NCBI RefSeq assembly: GCF_021088345.1
Contig: NZ_CP088156.1
Coordinates: forward strand, 1,488,001-1,552,000
Direction: 5' to 3'
DNA: 64,000 nt
Origin: Bradyrhizobium ontarionense
GTDB lineage: Bacteria > Pseudomonadota > Alphaproteobacteria > Rhizobiales > Xanthobacteraceae
The translations under genes and the position numbers were made by a program. Positions within the stretch are counted from its first letter, which is position 1, and each line of letters starts with the position of its first letter. Shown here in pieces: positions 1-9,845 of this stretch. Under the pieces are notes generated by a model. The model searched no databases, was not told the DNA's origin, and saw nothing but the letters and a program-made list of their open reading frames with translations.

Positions 1-2
1 CG

Positions 3-491
3 CCGCGTGACCGTACGCTCGACGAGGTCAAGGACCAAGTCGCGGCCCGTTGGCGCGACGACGAGGTCGCGGCCAAACTGCGCACGAAGTCCACCGAGCT
101 CGTCAAGAAGCTGAACGACGGCGGCAAGCTCGCCGATGAAGCGGCGTCGCTCGGCCTCAAGGTCGAGACCGCCAGCACGTTCAAGCGCGACGCCTCGCTG
201 CCCGGCGTCCCCGCCGGGGCGATCACGGCTGCGTTCCGCACCGCCAAGGATGGGGTCGGCCAGACCGAAGCAGATGGTGGCCGGCAATGGATCGTGTTCC
301 GGGTGACCGACATCGTCGAGCCGAAGGTCGACCTGGCGTCCGAAGACATCAAGAAGCTGAAGGACACGCTGCAACGCGCGCTGGCCGACGAGCAAGGCAC
401 GGCCTATGTCATGAAGCTCGAGAAGGATATCGGAACGTCGATCAACGAAGCCGCGGTGGCCCAGGTGGTCGGCGGCGGCAGCAATCAATGA
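3..491 (+). CDS. ppiD: PpiD-like peptidyl-prolyl isomerase, C-terminal part
   Basis: The open frame enters from the left edge, so only the last 162 residues are visible. The text is lysine- and glutamate-rich, begins [20 protein letters not shown] and ends with a helical segment before TGA. This matches the C-terminal chaperone-like region of PpiD/SurA-type periplasmic folding factors, which in many Rhizobiales stand before the trp genes. The parvulin domain and the membrane anchor lie outside the window. trpD starts 22 bases after the stop, so the two are probably co-transcribed. The family call is inference from text style and position, because no catalytic motif is inside the window. Confidence 0.7.
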   Translation, partial: PRDRTLDEVKDQVAARWRDDEVAAKLRTKSTELVKKLNDGGKLADEAASLGLKVETASTFKRDASLPGVPAGAITAAFRTAKDGVGQTEADGGRQWIVFRVTDIVEPKVDLASEDIKKLKDTLQRALADEQGTAYVMKLEKDIGTSINEAAVAQVVGGGSNQ

Positions 492-513
492 CGGATCGCC
501 AAGGGCACGCGTG

Positions 514-1527
514 ATGAACGATCTGAAGTCGATCATTGGCAAGGTGGCGACGGGAGCGCCGCTGTCCCGTGAGGAGGCCGCGTCCGCTTTCGACAGCATG
601 ATGTCGGGCGAGGCCACGCCGTCGCAGATGGGCGCGCTGCTGATGGCGCTGCGCGTGCGCGGTGAGACGGTGGAGGAGATCACCGGCGCCGTCAGCGTGA
701 TGCGAGCCAAGATGCTACGGGTCGATGCGCCGGCAACCGCAGTCGACATCGTCGGCACCGGCGGTGACGGCTCGGGCTCGGTGAACGTCTCGACCTGCGC
801 CTCCTTCATCGTGGCCGGCGCCGGCGTACCGGTTGCGAAGCACGGCAATCGCGCGCTGTCATCGCGATCGGGCGCGGCCGACGTGCTCGCGGCGCTCGGC
901 GTCAGGATCGATCTGAAGCCGGATCAGGTCGGGCAATGCGTGCGCGAGGCCGGCATCGGCTTCATGTTCGCGCCCGCCCACCATCCGGCCATGAAGAACG
1001 TCGGCCCGACCCGCGTCGAACTCGCCACCCGCACCATCTTCAACCTGCTGGGACCGTTGTCCAATCCGGCCGGTGTCAAGCGGCAGATGGTCGGCGTGTT
1101 TTCGCGGCAGTGGGTCGAGCCCTTGGCACAGGTGTTGAAGAATCTCGGCTCCGAAGCAGCCTGGGTCGTTCACGGCTCCGACGGGCTCGACGAGATCACC
1201 CTGACCGGGCCGACCTTCGTGGCTGCGCTCGAGAACGGCCGTATCAGCACCTTCGAGGTCTCGCCTGAGGAAGCCGGGCTCGGCCTGTGTGGCAGTGACG
1301 GGCTCAAGGGCGGCGACGCCGAGGCCAATGCCGTGGCGCTGCAGAGCGTACTCGACGGCCTGCCGAGCCCGTATCGCGACGTGGCCCTGCTCAACGCCGC
1401 CGCGGCCCTCGTCGTCGCAGGCCGCGCCAGGACGCTCAAGGACGGCGTCGCGATCGGCCGCGACTCGCTCGACAGCGGCGCCGCCGCGGCGCGGCTGAAG
1501 CAGCTGATCGCCGTCTCCAACAGCTGA
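514..1527 (+). CDS. trpD: anthranilate phosphoribosyltransferase
   Basis: Transfers phosphoribose from PRPP to anthranilate in tryptophan synthesis (cytosolic homodimer). The 337-residue product has the usual family length. The diphosphate-binding motif [17 protein letters not shown] and the substrate-binding [16 protein letters not shown] are both intact. GTG at 511 is directly followed by ATG at 514; I chose the ATG because MNDLKS is the usual style of start. trpC begins 15 bases after the stop, so trpD-trpC form an operon that probably also includes ppiD upstream and moaC downstream. Confidence 0.96.
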   Translation: MNDLKSIIGKVATGAPLSREEAASAFDSMMSGEATPSQMGALLMALRVRGETVEEITGAVSVMRAKMLRVDAPATAVDIVGTGGDGSGSVNVSTCASFIVAGAGVPVAKHGNRALSSRSGAADVLAALGVRIDLKPDQVGQCVREAGIGFMFAPAHHPAMKNVGPTRVELATRTIFNLLGPLSNPAGVKRQMVGVFSRQWVEPLAQVLKNLGSEAAWVVHGSDGLDEITLTGPTFVAALENGRISTFEVSPEEAGLGLCGSDGLKGGDAEANAVALQSVLDGLPSPYRDVALLNAAAALVVAGRARTLKDGVAIGRDSLDSGAAAARLKQLIAVSNS

Positions 1528-1542
1528 TTAGCGGAGGGCGCC

Positions 1543-2358
1543 ATGTCCGACATCCTGGCCAAGATCGAAGCCTATAAGCGCGACGAGATCGCGGCCGCCA
1601 AGCGTGCGTGCCCATTGTCGGACCTCGAAGCGCGCGCCCGCGAGGCCTCGCCGCCGCGCGGCTTCGTTGCCGCGCTCCGCCGCAGACATGCGAGCGGCGA
1701 CTACGCGCTGATCGCGGAGGTGAAGAAGGCGTCGCCGTCGAAGGGCCTGATCCGCGCCGATTTCGACCCGCCGCAACTGGCGAAGGCCTATGAAGCCGGC
1801 GGGGCCGCCTGTCTTTCCGTGCTGACCGATACGCCCTCGTTCCAGGGGCATCTGGAGTTCATGGTGGCGGCACGGGCCGCGACCGCCCTCCCCGTGCTGC
1901 GCAAGGATTTCATGTTCGAGACCTATCAGGTGGTCGAGGCGCGCGCGCACGGCGCCGACTGCATTCTCATCATCATGGCGGCGCTCGATGACGCGGCTGC
2001 GGAAGACATCGAGGCAGCTGCGCTCGCCCAGGGCATGGACGTGCTGATCGAGATCCACGACCGCGCCGAGCTTGACCGCGCGCTGAAGCTGCGCTCGCCG
2101 ATGATCGGCATCAACAATCGTAACCTGCGCACCTTCGAGACAACGCTGGCGACCTCCGAAGCTCTGGCGCCGCTGGTGCCGAAGGATCGCCTCCTGGTCG
2201 GCGAGAGCGGCATCTTCACGCCAGCCGATCTCGCGCGTCTGGCCCGGGTCGGGATCCACACCTTCCTCGTCGGAGAGAGCCTGATGCGGCAGGCCGATGT
2301 GACGGCAGCGACGCGCGTCCTGCTCGCACGCGACGCCTCTGCGAAACTTGCCGGTTGA
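1543..2358 (+). CDS. trpC: indole-3-glycerol-phosphate synthase
   Basis: Closes the indole ring of CdRP, the next-to-last step to tryptophan. It is a stand-alone TIM barrel of 271 residues, not fused to TrpF. Signature elements are the catalytic lysine in [11 protein letters not shown], the VLRKDF strand, GINNRNL and the phosphate-binding VGESGI. A GGAGG-type ribosome-binding site (agcggagggcgcc) precedes ATG 1543. moaC starts two bases after the TGA. Confidence 0.97.
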   Translation: MSDILAKIEAYKRDEIAAAKRACPLSDLEARAREASPPRGFVAALRRRHASGDYALIAEVKKASPSKGLIRADFDPPQLAKAYEAGGAACLSVLTDTPSFQGHLEFMVAARAATALPVLRKDFMFETYQVVEARAHGADCILIIMAALDDAAAEDIEAAALAQGMDVLIEIHDRAELDRALKLRSPMIGINNRNLRTFETTLATSEALAPLVPKDRLLVGESGIFTPADLARLARVGIHTFLVGESLMRQADVTAATRVLLARDASAKLAG

Positions 2359-2360
2359 TC

Positions 2361-2855
2361 ATGACCGACAAATCGCCCGGCACGCCCTCCCTGACCCACA
2401 TCGATGCCCGCGGCGAAGCCCGCATGGTCGACGTGTCGGACAAGGCGGCGACGGAGCGGACCGCCACGGCCGAGGGCCGTGTCGTGATGAGCCCGGCGAC
2501 CCTCGAACTTATCCTCTCCGGCAACGCCAAGAAGGGCGACGTGCTCGGCACGGCCCGCATCGCCGGCATCATGGCGGCGAAGCGGACGTCGGAGCTCATT
2601 CCCTTGTGCCACCCGCTGGCGCTCTCCAAGGTCACCGTCGACATCACGCCTGATGCCACCCTGCCCGGCTGCGTCGTGAGCGCGACCGTCAAGGTCACCG
2701 GGCCGACCGGCGTGGAGATGGAAGCGCTCACGGCCGTGTCCGTCGCCTGCCTGACCATCTACGACATGATCAAGGCGGCCGAGCGCGGCGTGCGCATCGA
2801 AGGCATTCACCTGACCGAGAAGATCGGCGGCAAGTCCGGCCATTATCGCGCCTGA
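2361..2855 (+). CDS. moaC: cyclic pyranopterin monophosphate synthase
   Basis: Second enzyme of molybdenum-cofactor synthesis; it converts the MoaA product (3',8-cH2GTP) to cPMP. The 164-residue product carries the family motifs [10 protein letters not shown] and the [18 protein letters not shown] helix with the conserved catalytic residues, and ends in the typical KSGHYRA. ATG 2361 lies two bases after the trpC stop; an in-frame TTG at 2355 overlaps trpC and is less likely. In many Rhizobiales moeA follows immediately; here moeA is about 15 kb away at 17934. Confidence 0.96.
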   Translation: MTDKSPGTPSLTHIDARGEARMVDVSDKAATERTATAEGRVVMSPATLELILSGNAKKGDVLGTARIAGIMAAKRTSELIPLCHPLALSKVTVDITPDATLPGCVVSATVKVTGPTGVEMEALTAVSVACLTIYDMIKAAERGVRIEGIHLTEKIGGKSGHYRA

Positions 2856-2856
2856 A

Positions 2857-2870
2857 GGCATCTGGATGCC
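2857..2870 (+). terminator. short perfect hairpin after moaC
   Basis: Two bases after the moaC stop, ggcatc-tg-gatgcc forms a 6-bp perfect inverted repeat with a 2-nt loop. No T tract follows, so it is only a weak terminator or a 3'-end stabiliser. Its place at the end of the trp-moaC operon is the reason for listing it. Confidence 0.3.
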
Positions 2871-3007
2871 GAATACAACTTCAAATTAATCGTTCGCTAA
2901 CTCAACTTCCTAACCTCACTTCCACGGCGACCCTATAGCCATGGTTGTGGGAGGGACGTGAGAGACGATCCGTCCCGAAGCGCCAGATGCAAGCGTATTC
3001 AGGACCG

Positions 3008-5734
3008 ATGACGACAAACGCCAGTCCAGGGAGTACCATCACAGCAACGACCGACCACGGCAGTCCGATCCGCTGGCTGGTCGGTGGCGGCCTCACGCTG
3101 ATCTTTGCCATTGCGATTGGCGCAACGATCATGGCCGACAGCTTCCGCCAGCGCGCGCTCGACAGTGCGACACGGGAGCTGGAAAATACCGTTCTCCTGT
3201 TGGCGCGCCATTTCGACCAGCAGATGGAAGACCTCAGCGCAATCCAGCGCGATCTCGCCAACCACGTCCGGCAAAGCCAGATCAACACGAGCGCGCGCTT
3301 TCGGGAGCAAATGGCAACCGCGACCGTCAACGCGATGCTGAAGGGCAAGCTGAGCGCTCTGACCTACGTCGGCGGGGTAAGCATTTTCGATTCCGACGGC
3401 AACCTCATCAATTCCGCCTCGTCATGGCCGGTGCCGCCCGTCAACGTGGCGGACCGCTCCTACTTCAAACGATTGAAGACTGATCCGACATCGCCCCAGA
3501 TGCTGATCGAACCGGTCGTAAGCCGGGTCACCGGTACGCTCGTTGCCGTCATCGCCTTGAAGCTGACCGGTGCCAATGGCGAGTTCCTCGGCGTCATCAA
3601 CCGAAGTCTCGAACCTGTCAACGTCGAGCGGTTCTTTGCATCCGTCGCTCTCGGCCCCGATGCCGCAATTTCCATGATGCATCGCGACGGCACCCTGTTG
3701 GCGCGTTATCCACGCCATCAGGGCATGATCGGCCAGAACTATCAGGGTGCGCCGATCTTCCGGCAGATCCTGGCCGGCGACGGCAACACGACCGGCATCT
3801 TCAGCAGCCCCGTGGATGGCGAGCACCGCATCGGAGCGTCGCATCGTCTGACGAGCTATCCGCTCATCGTGACCGCGACGACGACGGTATCGGCGGCACT
3901 CGCCGATTGGCGCGAGCAGATGCGCTTCCTGATCGGCGTCGGCATCGGATCGGTCGTGCTGATTGCCGCGATGCTCTATGTCGTCGTACGCAGGCTGCTG
4001 AGCGATCACGAGGCGTCGAATCTGCGTCTGACGCTGGAGAAGGAGCGGCTCGACAAGGCCGTCAACAACATGACCCAGGGTCTTCTGATGTTCGACGCAT
4101 CGGAGCGCCTGGTCATCGGAAATCAGCGCTACGTCGACATGTACGGTCTCTCCGCCGACGTCGTGAAGCCAGGCTGCACCTTCCGGGAACTGATCGCTCA
4201 CCGCAAGGCCTCGGGCTCGCTTACCGGCAACGATCGTGAATATGCCGAGGCGGTCCTGCGCGACATCGGCCGCAAGACATCCCAGATCATCGAGACGCCG
4301 GACGGCCGCTCGATCCAGATCGTCAACGAGCCGATCGCGGGCGGCGGCTGGCTCGCCACCCACGAGGACATCACCGAGCGCCGGCGCTCCGAGCAGCAGA
4401 TCACCCATCTGGCGCACTACGATGCACTGACGGACCTGCCGAACCGGACCCTGTTCCATGAGCGGCTGAAGCAGGAGCTGGCGGGCGTCTCCCATGGCCA
4501 GCGGCTTGCGCTGCACTACATCGACATCGACGAGTTCAAGGGCGTCAACGATTCGCTCGGCCACCTGATCGGCGACGAGCTCCTGAAATCCGTGGCCACC
4601 AGCCTGAGCGCCTGCGTCGGTGCTGCCGGCTTCGTCGCGCGCCTCGGCGGTGACGAATTCGCGGTCGTCCAGACCGCCGTCCGGAACCATGAGGACGTCG
4701 AGCAGCTGATCGAGGACATCCTCGCCGCGATCCGCGCCCCGCGCGACTGCCTCGGTCATCAGCTCACGGCCGACGCATCGATCGGGGTTGCGCTGATCCC
4801 GGAGCACGGCACCGATCTCGACCAGATCATGAAGAACGCCGATCTGGCGATGTACGCCGCGAAGGCCGCGGGACGCCGGACCTGGCGCTTTTTCGAGCCG
4901 GAGATGGATGCCCAGGTCAAGGCCCGCCATCAGCTCGAGGTGGATCTGCGCCAGGCGATCACCGACAATCAGCTCGAGGTCTACTACCAGCCCTGCGTCA
5001 GCCTGCAGGACGACCGCATCGTCGGCTGCGAGGCGCTGGTGCGGTGGAAACATCCCACGCGCGGCAACGTCTCGCCGGCCGAGTTCATTCCGATCGCCGA
5101 GGACACCGGTCTCATCAACGAGCTCGGCGATCAGGTTCTCCACGCCGCCTGCTCCGAGGCGGCGACATGGCCGGACGACATCCGCCTCGCCGTCAACGTG
5201 TCGCCGGTGCAGTTCAAGAGCGGCACGCTCGCGCTCAAGGTCGCCAATGCACTCGCCACCTCAGGCCTGTCGGCGCGCCGGCTGGAGCTGGAGATCACCG
5301 AGGCCGTGCTGATCCGCGACGACGATGCGCTCGACACCCTGCACCAGCTGCGCGCGCTCGGCGTCAGCATCGCGCTCGACGATTTCGGCACCGGCTATTC
5401 GAGCCTGAGCTATCTGCAACGCATTCCGTTCGACAAGATCAAGATCGACCGCTGCTTCGTCAAGGACATCACGGAATCCGAAGGCTCCGCCAGCATCGTC
5501 CAGGCCGTCGTCAACATCGCCGCGATCCGCAAGATGTCCACGACCGCCGAGGGCGTCGAGACCGAGGCGCAGCGCCAGGTCCTCAAGCGGCTCGGCTGCT
5601 CGGAGATGCAGGGCTATCTGTTCAGCCCTCCCAAGCCGGCCGCCGAGGTCAGGAAGCTGTTCGCCGCCCATCGCGCCGAGGGCCGCAGCAGCGAGGCCGC
5701 ATCCGGCCGGCCCCCGCGGTCCGACGCGGCCTGA
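3008..5734 (+). CDS. membrane-bound GGDEF-EAL protein with dCache and PAS-like sensor domains
   Basis: Cyclic-di-GMP turnover protein of 908 residues. Order of parts: cytoplasmic tail; TM helix about residues 22-44; periplasmic dCache-like sensor containing the ADRSYF motif; second TM about 305-328; PAS-like segment with NMTQGLLMFD; GGDEF domain with intact RLGGDEF; EAL domain with EALVRW, NVSPVQF, LEITEAVL, DDFGTGYSS and EGVETEAQ. Both active sites therefore look complete. The RxxD product-inhibition site expected just before GGDEF is absent (text GAAGFVAR). Possible starts are TTG 2945, ATG 2987 and ATG 3008; the last is chosen because it puts the first helix near the N terminus. It is a stand-alone gene opening the block between moaC and moeA. 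Confidence 0.93.
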   Translation: MTTNASPGSTITATTDHGSPIRWLVGGGLTLIFAIAIGATIMADSFRQRALDSATRELENTVLLLARHFDQQMEDLSAIQRDLANHVRQSQINTSARFREQMATATVNAMLKGKLSALTYVGGVSIFDSDGNLINSASSWPVPPVNVADRSYFKRLKTDPTSPQMLIEPVVSRVTGTLVAVIALKLTGANGEFLGVINRSLEPVNVERFFASVALGPDAAISMMHRDGTLLARYPRHQGMIGQNYQGAPIFRQILAGDGNTTGIFSSPVDGEHRIGASHRLTSYPLIVTATTTVSAALADWREQMRFLIGVGIGSVVLIAAMLYVVVRRLLSDHEASNLRLTLEKERLDKAVNNMTQGLLMFDASERLVIGNQRYVDMYGLSADVVKPGCTFRELIAHRKASGSLTGNDREYAEAVLRDIGRKTSQIIETPDGRSIQIVNEPIAGGGWLATHEDITERRRSEQQITHLAHYDALTDLPNRTLFHERLKQELAGVSHGQRLALHYIDIDEFKGVNDSLGHLIGDELLKSVATSLSACVGAAGFVARLGGDEFAVVQTAVRNHEDVEQLIEDILAAIRAPRDCLGHQLTADASIGVALIPEHGTDLDQIMKNADLAMYAAKAAGRRTWRFFEPEMDAQVKARHQLEVDLRQAITDNQLEVYYQPCVSLQDDRIVGCEALVRWKHPTRGNVSPAEFIPIAEDTGLINELGDQVLHAACSEAATWPDDIRLAVNVSPVQFKSGTLALKVANALATSGLSARRLELEITEAVLIRDDDALDTLHQLRALGVSIALDDFGTGYSSLSYLQRIPFDKIKIDRCFVKDITESEGSASIVQAVVNIAAIRKMSTTAEGVETEAQRQVLKRLGCSEMQGYLFSPPKPAAEVRKLFAAHRAEGRSSEAASGRPPRSDAA

Positions 5735-5924
5735 CGGCCGCGCAGCCTCCGGTCGGCTCCCGGAACGTTAAACACCGTTGCAATTTGATGCGTTTCCGCA
5801 AGCCAATTTCAAACCGTATCTTCCGATCGTACCGTTCGCCGCTTGAAGTCCACCTCAGCCGCATGATCTACCAGCAACAGACGGACACACTCCATGTCCG
5901 CCTGTACACGCTGGTCGAGAACCA

Positions 5925-5954
5925 CGACGGGACGGCTTCCAGGCCGCCCCGTCG
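5925..5954. terminator. hairpin between GGDEF-EAL and ctpA (convergent genes)
   Basis: cgacggg...cccgtcg closes an about 12-bp stem with one mismatch around ttccag, located between two convergent genes. The T tract is weak. It is directly followed by two copies of gggtttcagcgtg (5954-5966 and 5969-5981), so slippage may have shaped this spot. Confidence 0.35.
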
Positions 5955-6015
5955 GGTTTCAGCGTGCCGGGTTTCAGCGTGACGGCGTCGCCGCCGCCAC
6001 TCAGCGCCGCGGAAT

Positions 6016-7350
6016 TCAGTTCGGCACCGCCGCCTTGGCACGAACGTCGGCATTCACGGTGACGCCGCGCAGGACATTGAAGGCCGCGTGCAGCGCCTTG
6101 TCATCCTTCTCATCCGGCGGAACGTAGGATTGCGAGCCGGTCTGCTCGGAGCCTTCGGCCGCCGACAGATGGCCGCGCATCCCCGCTTCGCCCTTGATGT
6201 CGGTGCGATCCTTCAGCTCGTCGGGCACGTCCTGCTTGACCTCGACGTCAGGCGCGATGCCCTGGGCCTGGATCGAGCGGCCCGAGGGCGTGTAGTAGCG
6301 CGCCGTGGTCAGCGCCAGCGCGCCATTGCCGGCGCCGAGCGGGATGATCGTCTGCACCGACCCCTTGCCGAACGAACGGGTGCCGATCAGCGTCGCGCGC
6401 TTGTGGTCATGCAGCGCGCCCGCCACGATCTCGGAGGCCGACGCCGAGCCGCCATTGATCAGAACCACGAGCGGCTTGCCCTTGATGAGATCGCCGCCGC
6501 GGGCGGTGAAACGCTGCGTCTCGTCCGGATTGCGGCCACGGGTGGAGACGACCTCGCCACGCTGCAGGAACGTGCTGGAGACGGAGACCGCCTGGTCGAG
6601 CAGGCCGCCGGGGTTGTTGCGCAGGTCGACCACGTAGCCGGCGAGCTTCTCCTGCGGGATGTCCTTGGAGATGCCGGCGATGGCCTTGCGCAGGCTCTCG
6701 GTGGTCTGCTCGTTGAACGAGGTGATCCGGATATAACCGATGTCGCCGCCCTCGGTGTGATAGCGCACCGGCCGCACCCGGATGATCTCGCGCGTCAGCG
6801 TGAGGTCGAGCGGCGCCTCCTTGCCCTTGCGAAGGATGGTGAGCTTGGTCTTGGTGTCGACCCCGCCCTTCATCCTGGCGACGGCCTGCTCGAGCGTCAG
6901 GCCCTGCACGGCGTCGCCATCGATCTTGGCGATGAGATCGCCCGAGAGAATGCCGGCCTTCGAGGCGGGGGTGTCGTCGATCGGCGCGACCACCTTGACG
7001 AGGCCCTCCTCCATGGTGACCTCGATTCCCAGTCCGCCGAATTCGCCGGACGTGGTCTCCTGCATGTCGCGCCAGGACTTGTCGTTCATGTAGCGGGAAT
7101 GCGGATCGAGCGACGACACCATGCCATTGATGGCGCCTTCGATCAGCGCGGGATCATTGGGCTTCTCGACGTAGTCGGCACGGACGCGCTCGAACACCGC
7201 GCCAAACAGGTTGAGCTGCGAATAGGTGTCGGCCATGCCGGCCGCCGCCTTGGCCCGGGCAACGAGTTGCCCGCCATCGGACCCGTTGACCAGCAGAGTG
7301 AGACCAACGCCGGTCGCCGTGCCCGCCAAGAACAGCCAGTTTTTCCGCAT
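6016..7350 (-). CDS. ctpA: S41-family carboxyl-terminal processing protease
   Basis: Periplasmic serine protease of 444 residues that trims the C termini of exported proteins. An N-terminal signal/anchor (KNWLFLAGTATGVGLTLLV) is followed by a PDZ domain (GLGIEVTMEEG to about residue 190) and the S41 domain. The catalytic serine lies in GGSASASEIVAGAL and the general-base lysine in RSFGKGSVQ. An in-frame ATG 39 bases further upstream (7389) would add MIGRPPNKLGKNA; I prefer ATG 7350 because it opens directly into the signal segment. The C-terminal 80 residues are hydrophilic and variable, as is usual. Confidence 0.93.
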   Translation of the reverse strand: MRKNWLFLAGTATGVGLTLLVNGSDGGQLVARAKAAAGMADTYSQLNLFGAVFERVRADYVEKPNDPALIEGAINGMVSSLDPHSRYMNDKSWRDMQETTSGEFGGLGIEVTMEEGLVKVVAPIDDTPASKAGILSGDLIAKIDGDAVQGLTLEQAVARMKGGVDTKTKLTILRKGKEAPLDLTLTREIIRVRPVRYHTEGGDIGYIRITSFNEQTTESLRKAIAGISKDIPQEKLAGYVVDLRNNPGGLLDQAVSVSSTFLQRGEVVSTRGRNPDETQRFTARGGDLIKGKPLVVLINGGSASASEIVAGALHDHKRATLIGTRSFGKGSVQTIIPLGAGNGALALTTARYYTPSGRSIQAQGIAPDVEVKQDVPDELKDRTDIKGEAGMRGHLSAAEGSEQTGSQSYVPPDEKDDKALHAAFNVLRGVTVNADVRAKAAVPN

Positions 7351-7769
7351 TGCATTTTTCCCGAGCTTGTTTGGTGGCCGACCGATCACACGTTCCGAAC
7401 GCGCCGGCGGCGTGATTGGACCACGAACTCACACCACATTTCCGGTTTCTTCAAGGCCGATATTCAACCCGGCATGCCCGGGTCCAGTCCCACCCGGGCG
7501 GCGCAGCGTTATCAGCCGAAATGGACGTTCACGGACCGAAGTCAAGATCGGGACTGCGCCTCCGCCGCACCTGGTTGCAATTATCCGGTCTTTCACGGTC
7601 ACCCGGTAATCACAACTCAAGGAGCGGTGTCCGGCGGTGCGAATCAACATGCCGGGCCTGCGGACCGGGGCAGCCTCCGGCCGCCTGCGGGCACTTCGGA
7701 ATGGCTTGCGCACGGCCAGCCCGATGGGCGATGTTGGCCACAAATGATAACGGAGGCTGGGAGGCAGGC
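7351..7769. other. divergent intergenic region ctpA / hydroxy-acid oxidase
   Basis: About 420 bases with no convincing gene. It must hold the promoters of the two divergent genes. The only structure I can point to is an 8-bp inverted repeat gcccgggt (7476-7483) / acccgggc (7492-7499). No T tract, riboswitch or tRNA-like element was recognised. Confidence 0.5.
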
Positions 7770-8906
7770 ATGAATCAACAGACCCCGATCGAGGCCGGGT
7801 GGCGGAATATGGAGCTCGGCGCCAGCGACGAGAAGTTCCAGAACCTGCACGAATTCATCCGCAAGGCGCGCGCCCAGCTCAACCAGAACGCCTGGGACTA
7901 CATCATCGGCGGCGCCGAGACCGAGACCACCTTGCGCCGGAACCGGATGGCGCTCGACGAGATCGCGTTCCGTCCGCGCGTGCTGCGCGACGTCTCCAGG
8001 GTCGACGCCTCGGTCGAGACGTTCGGGCGCAGGCTGCGCCTGCCGGTCGTGCTGGCGCCGGTCGGCGCGCTCGAGATCTTCGATTCCGACGGCGCCGCCA
8101 GCGTCGCCCGCGGAGCCGGCCGCTTCGGGGCCGCGCACATGCTGAGCTCGGTGTCGGAACCGGGCCTGGAGAAGACCGCCGAAGCCGCGCCCGATGCGCT
8201 GCGCATCTTCCAGCTCTATGTGCGCGGCGACGACGCCTTCGTCGAGGACTATGTCAGCCGCGCCGTCGCCAACAACTATACAGCGTTCTGCCTCACCGTC
8301 GACACCGCCCATTACAGCCGGCGTGAGCGCGACATCGCCAAGCGCTATGTACGCGAGAGCCGGCTGCGCGCGACCGGCGGCGACCACCAGAAGGCGCTGA
8401 GCTGGCACACCGTCGAGCTCATCAAGACCAAGTTCAAGCTGCCGCTGATCATCAAGGGCATCGCGACCGCCGAAGACGCGGAGATCGCGGTCGATCACGG
8501 CGTCGACTGGATCTACGTGTCCAACCATGGCGGCCGCCAACTCGACCACGGCCGCGGCGCGATGCACGTGCTGCCCGAGATCGTCAAGGCCGTGAAGGGC
8601 CGCGCCAGGATCATGGTCGACGGCGGCTTCTGCCGCGGCACCGACATCGTCAAGGCGATGGCCTCCGGGGCCGACCTGGTCGGGATCGGCCGGCTGCAAT
8701 GCTGGGCGCTGGCTGCCGCCGGCGAGGACGGCATCCTGCGCATGCTGGAGCTCCTGGAGGACGAGGTCACCCGCACGCTCGGCCTGCTCGGCGTCACCTC
8801 CTTCGCCGAGCTGAATGCGTCCTATCTGCATCCGGCGGCCGCGACCGTCATGCCGAGCGTGGTCAGCGCGTTTCCGCTGGTGGACATCGAGCCCTATCGC
8901 TATTGA
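7770..8906 (+). CDS. FMN-dependent alpha-hydroxy-acid oxidase/dehydrogenase (LldD family)
   Basis: Oxidises an L-2-hydroxy acid (lactate-like) using FMN in a TIM barrel. The 378-residue product has the family fingerprints: VLAPVG near the N-terminal strand, FQLYVRGD, the FMN-phosphate and active-site segment IYVSNHGGRQLDH with the catalytic His, and the MVDGGFCRGTDIVKA and GADLVGIGR strands. A purine-rich ribosome-binding region (ggaggctgggaggc) lies just before ATG 7770, which decides the start. The exact substrate (lactate, glycolate, mandelate or other) cannot be read from sequence. A HAD phosphatase gene follows after 45 bases on the same strand. Confidence 0.9.
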   Translation: MNQQTPIEAGWRNMELGASDEKFQNLHEFIRKARAQLNQNAWDYIIGGAETETTLRRNRMALDEIAFRPRVLRDVSRVDASVETFGRRLRLPVVLAPVGALEIFDSDGAASVARGAGRFGAAHMLSSVSEPGLEKTAEAAPDALRIFQLYVRGDDAFVEDYVSRAVANNYTAFCLTVDTAHYSRRERDIAKRYVRESRLRATGGDHQKALSWHTVELIKTKFKLPLIIKGIATAEDAEIAVDHGVDWIYVSNHGGRQLDHGRGAMHVLPEIVKAVKGRARIMVDGGFCRGTDIVKAMASGADLVGIGRLQCWALAAAGEDGILRMLELLEDEVTRTLGLLGVTSFAELNASYLHPAAATVMPSVVSAFPLVDIEPYRY

Positions 8907-8951
8907 AAGGTCGTTTTCGCGGTTCAAGACCAGAGGACGACGCTCCGTCAC

Positions 8952-9581
8952 ATGCTTCCGCCCGACCTCCGCCCCGGCATGGCCGATGCGCTGCTGTTCG
9001 ATCTCGGCCGCGTCGTCATCGACATCGATTTCGTCAAGGTCGCGTCGCGCTGGGCCGCGCACGCCGGCGGCACGACGGACGATATCGCCGCGCGCTTCGT
9101 GCGAGACGAGATCTATCATCAGCACGAGCGCGGCGCCGTCTCCGACGCCGCGTTCTTCGCCAACCTGCGCACCCAACTCGGCATCGATATCACCGACGCG
9201 CAGTTTCTCGACGGCTGGAACGCGATCTTCGTCGGCCCGATGCCGGGCATCGCCCCGTTGCTCGCCCGCGCGGCTGACAAACTGCCGCTCTACGCGTTCT
9301 CCAACACCAACCAGCCGCACATCGATCACTTCTCGCCGCGCTATGCCGATCTGCTCGGTCACTTCCGCGAGATTTTCCTGTCGTCGTCGATCGGGCTGCG
9401 CAAGCCCGATGCCGAGGCCTACGCTCACGTCGTCCAGGCGATCGGCGTGCCGGCGGAGCGCATCGTGTTCTTCGACGATCTCGCCGAGAACGTCGACGGC
9501 GCGCGCGCCTGCGGGTTGAAGGCGGTCCTGGTGCGCTCGACGGATGACGTCGCTGCGGCGCTGGAGGCGCTGGACGTCTGA
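8952..9581 (+). CDS. HAD-superfamily hydrolase, YihX-like
   Basis: Probable sugar-phosphate phosphatase of 209 residues. HAD motif I is LLFDLGRVVIDID: the nucleophilic Asp is present but the usual second Asp is Gly, the DLG(N/R)V variant seen in the YihX group (glucose-1-phosphate phosphatase). Motif II is FSNTN, motif III GLRKPDAEAY and motif IV VFFDDLAENV. A cap region of mostly helices lies between motifs I and II. An alternative start is ATG 8979 (MADALLF). Probably co-transcribed with the upstream oxidase. Confidence 0.85.
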   Translation: MLPPDLRPGMADALLFDLGRVVIDIDFVKVASRWAAHAGGTTDDIAARFVRDEIYHQHERGAVSDAAFFANLRTQLGIDITDAQFLDGWNAIFVGPMPGIAPLLARAADKLPLYAFSNTNQPHIDHFSPRYADLLGHFREIFLSSSIGLRKPDAEAYAHVVQAIGVPAERIVFFDDLAENVDGARACGLKAVLVRSTDDVAAALEALDV

Positions 9582-9635
9582 TCGCGTCTCAAAAGGACGC
9601 GTCATGGCTGACAGACTCGGATCATTACTGGTCGG

Positions 9636-9650
9636 GGACGGGACCCGTCC
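9636..9650. repeat. 15-nt near-perfect palindrome behind the HAD gene
   Basis: ggacggg-a-cccgtcc, a 7-bp inverted repeat with a single central base, 55 bases after the HAD stop codon. It could act as a transcript end, but no T tract follows. It lies just before the dispersed repeats. Confidence 0.3.
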
Positions 9651-9670
9651 ACAAGCTCCGCATTGTCCCT

Positions 9671-9845
9671 GCGCAACAATCCAGAATCCCTCCGCGATAC
9701 GATTCTGGATTGCTTCGTCGCCTTCGGCTCCTCGCAATGACGGTTGCGCGACATCGTGCTCCGCCAATCGCAAAGGACAAGAGTTGCCAGATGAGCATCT
9801 TTCTCGTGTGACTCTGGACTGCTTCGCGGCGCTCGCAATGGCGAC
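9671..9845. repeat. two diverged copies of a short dispersed repeat
   Basis: Copy 1: caatccagaatc (9677-9688) pairs perfectly with gattctggattg (9701-9712), followed by cttcgtcgccttcggctcctcgcaatgacg split over 9713-9742; gcgcaac (9671-9677) also pairs with gttgcgc (9743-9749). Copy 2, more worn, is ctctggactgcttcgcggcg plus ctcgcaatggcg (9812-9845). In translation the minus strand gives the familiar RHCEE..ATKQS text that short dispersed repeats produce in many alphaproteobacterial genomes. Not a gene. Confidence 0.75.

Noticed and set aside
1926..2861. Long minus-strand open frames opposite trpC/moaC
   Set aside because: Low-complexity Arg/Ala/Gly text typical of the antisense of GC-rich codons; trpC and moaC motifs are on the plus strand.
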